This document shows, one piece after another, positions 1 to 9,867 of a stretch of DNA of 64,000 bases (positions within the stretch are counted from its first letter, which is position 1; each line of letters begins with the position of its first letter). Origin of the DNA: Homalodisca vitripennis (taxonomy: Eukaryota; Arthropoda; Insecta; Hemiptera; Cicadellidae); assembly GCF_021130785.1 (NCBI RefSeq), contig NC_060215.1:68824501-68888500 (forward strand), given 5' to 3'. The notes below the pieces were generated by a model, which was not told the origin of the DNA, made no database searches, and worked only from the letters and a program-made list of their open reading frames with translations. The position numbers and the translations under genes were made by a program.

Positions 1-91
1 TTTTCTCTCTAAATCCACTGTTAAAATGCCACATTACGATGTTAACGAATCTAACTAGTTAGAGATGTAGTCTTGAAAAGTGTTTTATAAA

Positions 92-271
92 TATGTATAA
101 TACAATATAAATAAACCTTTTAACACTTTTTGCAAACTTTTATTTTTGTTACTCTGTACATTTCAAAATCTGTGATTTCATCTTCAGGAGTACCTGAAGA
201 AATGTACATAGTAACAAAAATAAAAGTTTGCAAAAAGTGTTAAAAGGTTTATTTATATTGTATTATACATA
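92..271. repeat. Inverted-repeat hairpin, about 69-bp arms
   Basis: The arms at about 92-161 and 203-271 are almost perfect reverse complements around a loop of about 40 nt. The loop contains a small palindrome (caggagtacctg). The arm sequence includes tttatttttgttac and ends next to catcttcagg, a layout shared with hairpins at 35,145-35,362. It has no coding content. It is probably a foldback or Penelope-like transposon end, but the family is not proven. Confidence 0.8.
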
Positions 272-1670
272 GAAGCTAACTAACTCGTAGTTTTGAGTAC
301 CCTATGTGCAAATATTCACAGCCTTATTATAACCGTGATTAGTATTTCCAATGCATAAAATGTTTTAAATTCGTCACTGGCGTAAAGTGTAGTAAAAAAT
401 AGGTAGTAATTTTGTGTTAATAATCTGCATTAAACTACTGATTAAGCACTGTACACTTAATTTTTTATAAAGTGTGAATGTAAACAAAATTTTCAGCCTC
501 TGGCGAACTTCAGCTGAAAGTGTCAATAGCTGTTTAATGTCACTTACATTTTGAGTATGAACATAAATCCTTTTATTATTTTTCACGAATTTTGGTATCC
601 TAATAACAATTTCAGATCTTTCTCTTCATATAAACCTTCCTCTGACTTCAACCAATATTTAAAAACAATTGCCAAATTGGTTCGGCCGTTTTCAAAATTA
701 ACGCTCAGCAACTCATTTAGGTATTGATTTTTATTTATAAGATAAAAGCTACTTTTAGTAACCTAGTAGCTGATTATATTCTTTTAATCGTTCAGTTATT
801 TTGCAATGTACTGTACAAGTACAGTGCTTTATAATAAAATGTTACTAAACTAATGCTACAATATTTCAATATATTACGGCAATGAAGATGAGTGTTCAAC
901 AAGTTATCTTAATGTATGAAAAAAAAAAAAATTACAAAGCATTTTAAGAACCAAGAAAGATAATAGCGGCACAAAAAGTTGTGAAAACACTCAAAGAACA
1001 CTCGGACGTACTTTTTATTGTTTTTAAGGGTAAATATTACCTAATTTAAGGCATCATTTCAGACCTCGTTTGCTTAACTCTTCATTAAAACATACAAAAA
1101 GCGTGTTTAGAGCTTAAGAGATGCTCTCGTGTTGGGCATTTCAATGATTATTGGGTAAATACCCAATTTATATTTACCCAGCCCACATCACTAACATTGT
1201 TTACATTCCTTCAAGCGTATTGTTTTATTGGATATATTTCTTGAAATAATTATAGAAATACATAAAGAAAATGTTACCGGCGACGAGATTAATTTTGTAC
1301 AGGTGCCTGTTCTCTTTTGTTAACAGAACGGGCGGTAGCGGTCTTTCAGTATTTGGAATTTTATTTAGCACTTAGATTACAATGCCAAATATGTTTTATA
1401 TATCAGGAACGTGTATTGTATATGAATTGTATGTAGATTTATGTGCTGTTTTACGTAGTACAATTATAATGAATCAAAAAAAAGAACAATGCATATGAGA
1501 AAACTTAGCTTAAACATTCACTTTTATGCAAAACGGATTACATTATATATTACAATAGTAAATAAAATTACGGTAAAACAGAAAACATAATTAAATAGTT
1601 ATTTGATAATAATCTTTTTTCAAATATTTGTATTATGTAGTAATATTTTACTTTTGGTCACAATGTTACA
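272..1670. other. No gene recognised
   Basis: This is AT-rich sequence with several short open frames and no recognisable protein, splice pattern or RNA gene. It ends at the TA target site of the pogo-like element. Confidence 0.6.
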
Positions 1671-1672
1671 TA

Positions 1673-1697
1673 GGGGAGACCGGGGCAAGTTGACGAC
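1673..1697 (+). repeat. Left terminal inverted repeat of the pogo-like element
   Basis: These 25 bp match the reverse complement of 4769-4793 exactly. They follow TA directly and contain a variant of the subterminal motif (ggggcaagttgac). Confidence 0.93.
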
Positions 1698-1860
1698 GTT
1701 AAGGAATAAATATTTTTAATAAAATATTGTGATAAAAATAAAAGTCTTACGATACATAAGAGTTAAGTATAAGTCTTTACCTACATTTAATTTTTTTTTA
1801 ATTATCATAATATCAATTTTTTGTTTGTAAATTTTAGTTCTTATGAAACAATGCAAAAAT

Positions 1861-1914
1861 GTCATCTTGCCCCACCCCCGGGGCAAGATGACTTTTGCAT
1901 AGGGGCAAGATGAC
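1861..1914. repeat. Left subterminal motif array of the pogo-like element
   Basis: Three copies of the 13-mer ggggcaagatgac lie at 1861-1873 (inverted), 1880-1892 and 1902-1914. The first two form a back-to-back palindrome. Such subterminal arrays are often transposase-binding sites; that function is inferred here. Confidence 0.85.
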
Positions 1915-2001
1915 GAATGTTATGGAGGTTTAAATAAACACGCTACTTTGTAAAAGAAAAGGGCTGCTAGTCATTTTTATTTATGTACAAAAACTGACAA
2001 A

Positions 2002-4152
2002 CTAGCAGTAGTCACAAACAAATTCCCCACCTTCGTAGCTTGTACAATTCTCGTGCCACATTCACTGCACTTGGAACACTGGATCCACTCTTCAACTGGA
2101 GGATCGGAGTATTTTTCTTCACACCCAGGACATCTAACTTCACTGCCTTTTGAAGTAGAAGCTGTGTTTCATACACCTAGGACGTTTTTTGTAGGGTCCA
2201 AACTTGAGTTTCTTTGAAACCTTTGAAGCTCGAAGCTCTTCTCTTTTCTTTTTTAAGCGCTCTTTTTCATCCTTCATTTCTTGCTTTACTTCCAAACACA
2301 TTTTTACTGGCGTGCTTGTTATAATACTAGAACTTAACTTCTGAACTTTTCTTTTCTTATCCTTTGGTTTACCTTTAGGTAAAGGCTTAAAGTCGAAGAC
2401 ACTTGTATTCTTCTTTACCGGGATTGGGGCACAGTCTACTAGGCCTACTGTTTCTTGGCGTTCACTCAGCTCAATGGTTTCTTCTTCAGGTTCACCTGGA
2501 GTTTCTGTTGTATTTGAATGTTGTTGATTGGATAGTAGGATTTTCATCTTCATTATAGCTAGGGTCTAGGCCTACATCCAGGTTCTGATCAGTTGTTTGT
2601 GATGCAGCAAAGTCATGTTCGTCGAATACAAGTGGATTATAAGGTTCTATTCCTGTGGACCTGAACCCACTAACGGCATTGCCACAGTTGGCAGCCTTGA
2701 AATAAGCAATGGTCCAAAAGCTCACCAATTTTAAAGTCACTGATGGTCTGTCCTGGATTATTGACCATGAAGTTGTCACAAGCTTGACTGTAAAAGGTTT
2801 CAGCGAACCAAAGAATGAAACGTCCAAGGGTGAAGACGGGTGTGTTGTTATGAGGAGGAAATCCAACCATTAAACAATATGGTTATCTCTGCATAAGTTG
2901 ATTGCCTCTAGGGTTATGTGGGTTCTGTGATTATCGACAAGTAGCAGGATAGGAGAATCAACTGTGGGTTTTGCATTGAGGATAAAGTGGTTCAAAAACT
3001 TTACGAACAACTCTCCGTTGCTCCAGCCCATTATCGCTGCAGTGGCCCACACTACCTGGTGGAGCTCTTTCCATGAGTTCAGGTCGCATTCGCTTTCTGG
3101 CAAAATACCAAAAAAGGGGGTAGGTAAGTTCCCGTAGCATTGATGCAACAAATAATAGTGACGTTCCTGCCTCTCTCCCCAGACACAACTTTTAGAAACT
3201 CTTCTACTTCCTTTTGGTGAAATTACCTTAGGTAATTTATTGGGCACAGTAGATAGTCCTGATTCATCTGCATTGTAGATATTAGCAGCGGGAAAATTGT
3301 GTTTTTCTCGCAACTTCCTTCAAAATGGAGAAAAATTTATCAACACTAGGTTTGTTGAAAACCCATTAATTGCTCTTGCAACAGATGTTGCTTCTGGCTT
3401 ACGCATACTAAAGTTGTGTTTTTTCATAAAGGTAGCCAGCCAATCCTCACCAGCCATTTTAGTTTCTTTATTAAACGGATGAGAAATCCCTAAGTGTTCT
3501 GCGTATTCAAAAACGAGTTTTCTGCACTGCAACTTGGTCATTCCAAAAAACATTTGGTCCATTACCGTCAAATAGTTGTGTAAATCTTGGAGCTGCTCTT
3601 CATTGAATACTTCTCTATATCTTCCTCCATGGACAGGCATATCCTAAAAAAAAAAACTTGTTTAAGGGGAGCAGGAAAGGTAAAAAAATTTATATTTATT
3701 TTATTTCATTATTTTAAAGTTTGGTACTTTTTAAGGTTTGGAAAATGTAAATAATAATCGTTGTAGGGTTGCTTAGAAATGTTGTGATGAAGTAAATGAA
3801 AATGTTATGTGTATTTGCGTAAAAAGCTGGGGTACGGATTATAGTCTTGTCTTTGTAACGTGAGAAGTTGTTTATACCAAAGTAAATTTTGTTTTAATAT
3901 CAAAAAACAAGGTGGTAAATAATTTAACTTAAAACAAGTTGTAAATATAAAACGTGGTTGCAAGGTGTAGGTGAAAATAGTTACCGAAACGTTCTTTTTC
4001 AGTCGGCGTCGAAGTGTTGCCTCTGGAACATTGTAAGTTCTCGCTGCTCCCAAGCAAGTCATTCTTCCCTCCTTGACCTCTGTGAAAGCAGTATCCATGT
4101 TGGTTTTTTCCCACTCTCCTCTAGAGGAAGTCTTTTTGTAGTTTCTCACCAT
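2002..4152 (-). pseudogene. Broken pogo/Tigger-type transposase with psq HTH, DDE domain and C-terminal PHD-like finger
   Basis: Exon 1 (4152-3985, 56 codons) starts MVRNYKKTSSRGEW and has a psq-type helix-turn-helix ending ATLRRRLKK. A donor (gtaact) at 3984 and an acceptor (poly-T then ag) at 3644 remove an intron and keep frame. Exon 2 opens MPVHGGRYREVF and continues with the CENPB-like DNA-binding region, then DDE motifs: NADESGLS (first Asp), LLLVDNHRTH (second Asp) and SPLDVSFFGSLKPF (third Asp). A FRSTGIEPYNPLVF segment and a lysine-rich tail follow. The last segment, read across one frameshift, gives RCPGC, WIQCSKC, WHENC and CDYC before a TAG at 2004, a Cys/His spacing like a PHD finger. 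At least six frameshifts break the frame, including a compensating pair near 3360 and 3310. A minus-strand AATAAA lies just after the stop. It cannot make an intact protein. Confidence 0.9.
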
Positions 4153-4375
4153 CTCTGGAACCAAAGTAAAACTAAAAATCTGTACCCGCATATTAAAATT
4201 AATAAAAATATTCAATTCTAAAGTAAAAATTGTTAAACAAAAGTGTAGATTAAATTTTTTTTAAAATAAGTGGTTAAGTCTCACAGTGTCGTCAGTTATT
4301 AGTTTACTTAAATCAAAATTGTATGCATAAACCATACTTCTTAAAAGTTTCAGCTTTGCACCAGTAAAATTAACC

Positions 4376-4420
4376 GGGGCAAGATGACGAACACGCCATC
4401 TTGCCCACGTCATCTTGCCC
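4376..4420. repeat. Right subterminal motif array of the pogo-like element
   Basis: It holds ggggcaagatgac at 4376-4388, an inverted near-copy at about 4395-4406 and an inverted copy at 4409-4420. Two further variants lie in the right tip (4755-4786). Together with the left array this makes about eight copies per element. Confidence 0.82.
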
Positions 4421-4768
4421 GAGCGGCCGTAATAGAGATAGGTAAATTTTATTGGCATTAAGTTAAGATAAATATAAACAAACATGGTATTTATGAGTAG
4501 CCTAATACATAAGGTAAATATAGGTAATATTGAAAATTAACATATCTTACCTGCGTATTCAATAAACCTTACGATGCAAAGGCCGAAAGTTACAAAAAAC
4601 GCACTCCAAAAACAACAAGCCGCCGCTGTAACAACACACACCAATGGCGAACTTGTCTTCACTGCCAGTTATTTCAGAGGCCATCCGTGTGGAGCGCTAC
4701 TGACATTCGACCGGTGCTACTACCTAGCAACTAATTTTGAGAAACTAACCATTCGTCGTCTTGCCCCG

Positions 4769-4793
4769 GTCGTCAACTTGCCCCGGTCTCCCC
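4769..4793 (-). repeat. Right terminal inverted repeat of the pogo-like element
   Basis: It is the exact reverse complement of 1673-1697 and is followed by TA at 4794-4795. Confidence 0.93.
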
Positions 4794-4795
4794 TA

Positions 4796-5951
4796 TATCT
4801 TTTCGTTCAAGGAAGATTTGTATTATATGAAATTTGGTTAGTGTTTTATGGCGTTTCACATCATATTTTCGTAATACATTGTAAAAATAAATATTAGGTA
4901 CAGTAAAAGTTTAAGGTTTAAATTTAATTTTTTATAAAAAAAGTTCTTTTCATAAAACACATGTTTTAGTGTTTTATTATTCACTTCATTCCGGTAGTAA
5001 AACAAAAGAACGAATTATGGAAATCTGTTGGATAAATGCTGTACAAACACTTGCAAATTTACAGAATACGGCTCGGCACTTAATGCACAGGACGCTAGGA
5101 CATGACCGCGGCACTTGAATTGTTAAATACTCCATTTTGGTTCTTGAGGCTGCATTTTACGGTGTTTTCAGTTTGTTTATGAACCTGATACTTACATAAT
5201 ATATTTATGCTAAAGAGTTTCCAGGTCTAGTCAGCCAACGTTCGTCTAGGCATATCAGCGTCGTACTGATACCAGTAAATAATCCCGACAGGAAATCATA
5301 AAACTGCGTGTTTTCCCGTTGTGACAGTTAGAGGTTGGAGAATCGTGTGAAGGTAAGTTGTGTTCGATGTACAGAAACGAGCTGAGGCGAGTTGATTCAC
5401 GTAACGATGGGGGATGGGAGCGGAAGAGGTCTGGGCAAAACGTTATGGCTTGGCTTCGCAGTTTTAGATTTTCCGGCGGTAACTTTGTTGATCACTTTAC
5501 TTGTTCCTCTTTAATTTCACCTTTTATAAGCCAAGCTGAATTCCTGCCTTTATCGATGATGTCGATTCTACAAGCAGCTGTAAAATATTACTAAACATTT
5601 GTTACTCAAATCAACTAAATTTGATTTACTCCACACACTATTAACTTTCATTCAGTCGTTATTACCGACTATTTTCCTGGCGCTGTGTCATTTGACCGAA
5701 AATTGCAGGGAGAAACGGGAAATATCTTCTCTGTAAACTGCTGACCTCCATGACCTCCAAAAGTTCGGAGAGGGATTATTTTGATAGTATCACGTACTTC
5801 TTCTTCAAATGTAGCAAACCATCCATAACCATCCACGAATGTTGTTCGATTAATTTCTTTTTATAGTTGATTAAGAAATACGCCGTAGTCGCAAAAGTGA
5901 TTTCTCCCAAGTAGAAAAAAAATGTGTATTATTGTTATTTCAGTAATCATA

Positions 5952-5953
<2 letters not shown>
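4796..5953. other. No gene recognised
   Basis: The stretch is moderately CpG-rich. A GTAAGT at 5352 follows a GC-richer stretch (5220-5350) and could be a donor of a non-coding exon, but no coding evidence, TATA box or matching acceptor supports this. Confidence 0.5.
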
Positions 5954-6042
<89 letters not shown>

Positions 6043-6086
6043 GCGCGCGCGCGCGCGCGCGCGTGTGCGTGTGCGTGTATGTATTT
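5954..6086. repeat. Compound microsatellite (TG)n-(CG)n-(TGCG)n
   Basis: About 80 bp of uninterrupted TG repeat (5954-6036) is followed by about 20 bp of alternating GC (6043-6062) and then mixed gtgtgc units. The open frames across it (poly Cys-Val) are repeat artefacts. Alternating purine-pyrimidine tracts of this kind can adopt Z-DNA. The tract abuts the end of the next element. Confidence 0.97.
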
Positions 6087-6837
6087 CAGGGTGGCCACCC
6101 GACCGGGAAACCGTTAATATCCGGAAATCTTTTTGAGAACCGGGAAAATTTCAAAAATAATTTTTCCGTTATTAAGAACCTACAAAATCAAAACATAATT
6201 TGACAACTTCTTGAATCAAGAACTGATTAATCTCGAAACATCATATTTTACGCGACGGGGATTGTGAATGAAGATCGTCATATGTTCGTGGGTAACATGT
6301 GACGTCGGTTTATCTAAGGTTACGTCCACTAGTGTAGTAAGTTTATCTTGGTTAGTTCTACTCCTGTGCCGCGGCAAGCCTCGCCCCTCCTCAACCCCCT
6401 AAAACCTAACTATGCATTGAACAATTAAAATCGGCCGACCGATCATTTCGGATTTCGGCATTAAACGAGTGGTACGCTTTAAGCGGTAAAGCGGCAGAAC
6501 GGTAGTAGCATAACCGCGATACAAACGACACATCGAAAGACACAGAGATAAAAATTAAGGAGCTTCAAATAGATGATAGCGATAAGTTGTTACCGAATTT
6601 CTCGCATATCGCTAGCGACGAAATGCTAGAGCAATGCAGCTTTGTGGCATTTCTTGCAAATACTGCTAGTGATGATAAAATGACCGTTTATTTTATCGTT
6701 GCACTTGGCGTAAGTGTTAAATACAGTACTACAGTTGTCTATTTGGTTTGGACATAGACTAGATAATCGGAAATTTTCGACCGGGAAAACCGAGAAAAAA
6801 CCGGGAATTTGAAAAGAGATTTTGAGTGCCCACCCTG
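6087..6837. mobile_element. hAT-like non-autonomous DNA element
   Basis: The ends are inverted: cagggtggccaccc at 6087 and gtgcccaccctg at 6826-6837. Both ends have accgggaaaa-type subterminal sequence (gaccgggaaacc and gaaccgggaaa on the left, gaccgggaaaaccgag on the right). No transposase frame is visible in the 751 bp. CAGGGTGG-type ends are typical of hAT relatives. I could not find a clean 8-bp target duplication, so the superfamily is tentative. Confidence 0.6.
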
Positions 6838-9613
6838 TATATATCCCCTGTATTTTTTCGTGTCTACATATTTTAATTGATCATACCTGAAGTTGTCTTA
6901 ATAATACGTACAGATATAAAATACTGTCACAGTTCACGAGGTATCTTAATATTATGTATTGTCGTTTCGGTTTTTTTTTCATAGAAGTTAATAAATTATA
7001 AATTGTTTAACATTTCCCTGTGAAAAAAAAAAAAAAAAAAAAAAAAAAAATAGTATCATGGATTTCAATATGTTGTGTGTGGGATATCAGGAAACAAACT
7101 TATAACCTTGGATCCTGTAATAATAGGAAGAAAACTTATGAAAAATCTTTCTTATTTCCATTTCTTTGTGATTACGCCACATGAATTTCTTAACACGATT
7201 CCTTCAGTAATGTTTTGTGGAAATTGGTCGGTGGAGATTCGAGCCGCCTATGGGGGCACCTCCTAAACATTAGTTTCTTTATCTCTGACAGGGCCGATTA
7301 CAGAGTGTTGCTTAGCGTTCTGTGCCGTCTGACGTCAACCACAATCTTGAAACTAAAACATTTAAAGTTACACCAACTAGGAGGCACAGATAGCAAGCAG
7401 CATGCTCAGAGATGACCGGCCCGCATACGAGTCACAGGAACAGACACTGTCTCGTAATCAGGCTAACAGAATCTTTGAGGGCCTTTAAACCCCGAAAGTG
7501 TGACGAGTATAGATTCAACATGTTCAGGCAGACAGGTTTATCATCTCAGATTCCTCGCGCGTGAGTCATCAACAGAGTGATAAAGCTAAGTAGACTGAAA
7601 TGGCCGGCATAGCACAATAGTGATGGGAACACCCTAGTCATCTACAATGAGCACTGGCAACAGTGACGCGTGGGAGCGAGAGAGAATCTTCCTCAAACGT
7701 GCTAACATATGTACAGAAGATGGTCGGGTTGTACTTCAGTTAGCTTTCGACATTCTAGTGTTCGACTTCTACAATGATACAGTTTCGCTTTTCCACCTTG
7801 TTATCCGGTCAGAATATATTATCGTATTTCCGCTTAAACTTCCAATTGGCAAAACGCTTCTTGTTAAGGTGTAGTCAGTTTTCGGGTTTAAAAAAATATT
7901 TTTAAATATTAGTCACTACTAAAATACATTCTTAAGGAGGAAAAATTAAAACTATTTTTTTATTTTCCTTTAACGATTGTAGACAGTTGAACTTAAAATA
8001 GTAATGTGGGCTATCTTGAAGTGAGGTCTATTTGAAAAATCTGTTGACGATTACGATATGGTTTTGTACATTATATATTTAAAAGATGACTGAGAGGAAA
8101 CACAAGTTTTTTCGTATTTAAAGTAATTAGTTTTCTTAAGTAATACTTTATTTAAAAACATGCCATTTTCTTAAGTAATAATTTATTACGTGATGTAGCT
8201 TCTTTAAGAATTAATCTATCGAAAATCATGAATTTCCATAGGTATAATAATTCATATAAATATTGCAAAAATCACGTCTATATGTTCAGCAGTTTTCTCG
8301 GATCTGGTTGCAAAATTACCCAATATTATTGCTTTAGGTGCGTATAACCTTTCTTGGATTAATAAAACATTTTTATAATATTTTTCCTAGTGTTCAGTAA
8401 AGTTATCTGAAGTGTTACAAAAGCCCTAACCAAAACCCGATTGCACCACTAGGGAAAATAGTCAACGAAGCTTAAAACCATTTAAGGTACACACTCTTTT
8501 TTATTATTTGTGAACACCTGGTTAGCGTCATTGTCGGTAAGGTTGAAGAGCATCTCATGCCAGTTTTAAGTTTCGAACTATGACTCCATTAATCCTCAGC
8601 TAGAAAGTGGAAAATGTGTACCATAGAAATCTTTCAGCTAACAAATACCATGTACAGAAATTTCAAAAGGTTGATCGACACTGTCTTTCTCGGTAACTAC
8701 GCAACTTGGTAATGGTCGTTAAGAATGAGATCAAAAACATTCCGAGTGCGATGGGCATGTGGCAGATTTAAATAATCCATAAACCTGAAAATGTAATCCA
8801 TTCTAAGCCTAGAGTAAAAGCTACACCCAGGTGGCATTATCACCAAGCGCAGTCAGTGTCACATTCTGTGAGCAGGCGGTATTCTCAAGATACAAACACG
8901 GTCGTGCAGGGTGTTGTTTTTAATCCAGCTAAGTGCAGCATTTTGTCTCTTTTCTCGGACGGCAAAGTTAAGAAAACCAAAGTAATTTCAGCTTCTACGT
9001 TAATCTGTTATATTGCCAACAACATAAGTGGAACTGGGGGAGAGAAATACAATATTCCTGCGTAATAATTGCATTTGTTGTACAGTAGCACTGCAACCTC
9101 GCTCTAGTGCACGTATGATGGATTCTTATAAACTGATTTTTTACTACGAGATGAAGACTCACGGTTTGGACAGTGAGCACACTTATGACACTTTGAAGTA
9201 CTCTTCAATACGTCATTCCAAAATTGCTATTCTAAACCTGATGCATGGATAAGATTAGGAGAATATTCTCTTGAAGCTGCCATATAGTATCTTACATTCA
9301 CAGACACAGTAAACTTCGTAGCTAAAGAAGCCAGGGCGCAATTTAAGATTAAAATAACATCAAACTACAGAGAAAACAGACAATCTACAGAATCAAACAC
9401 AAAAATAAACTTTTAAAGTAATTGCTTGTAGTCATTGCGTGTGAACAAAATGTGAGCAAAAATCTATAAACAAACAAGACCTGTTCATCCAAACAGCTTA
9501 CTCGCTCAGAATCATTGATCTTATCATCAACCCCACACACTATGAACGAACAACCGACACAACTTTTGTTAGTCTAAAATAGTATGATAGATGCTGTTAA
9601 ATATGTCTTTCTA
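6838..9613. other. No gene recognised; includes poly(A) tract
   Basis: A run of 28 A lies at 7023-7050 and may mark the tail of an old retroposed copy, though I see no recognisable body next to it. The rest has short random frames only. Confidence 0.55.
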
Positions 9614-9867
9614 CGACAATAAACAATTTCGCCATAGTTTATTAAATTATATCGGGAGCAACGAGCGTTACCGCGAAGAAACGTTTAACGGGAAAATAAT
9701 GAACAGCTTTAAAGTGATAAATATACTTTGGAATTGGCTGCGACAATAAACAAATTCGCCATAGTTTATTAAATTATATCGGGAGCAACGAGCGTTACCG
9801 CGAAGAAACGTTTAACGGGAAAATAATGAACAGCTTTAAAGTGATAAATATACTTTGGAATTGGCTG
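9614..9867. repeat. 127-bp tandem duplication, two copies
   Basis: The copies at 9614-9740 and 9741-9867 differ at one base (caatttc versus caaattc). The unit is non-coding and contains cgggagcaacgagcg. The near-identity points to a recent duplication or an assembly duplicate. Confidence 0.95.

Larger units (their letters stand above)
1671..4795 (-). mobile_element. Decayed pogo/Tigger-type DNA transposon, full length with both ends
   Basis: The element runs from 1673 to 4793 (3,121 bp) and is flanked on both sides by TA (1671-1672 and 4794-4795), the target duplication of the Tc1/mariner/pogo superfamily. The terminal inverted repeats are 25 bp and identical, beginning ggggagaccggggcaag. 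Inside both ends lie several copies of a 13-bp motif, ggggcaagatgac. The interior encodes a two-exon transposase on the minus strand that is broken by frameshifts. Intact, identical ends with a broken gene suggest an element that died fairly recently, or one mobilised in trans. Confidence 0.92.

Noticed and set aside
5220..5357. Possible non-coding 5' exon ending at GTAAGT (5352)
   Set aside because: A single donor-like site without coding content, promoter motif or transcript evidence.
5922..6203. Cys/Val-repeat open frames
   Set aside because: They are translations of the TG/CG microsatellite, not proteins.
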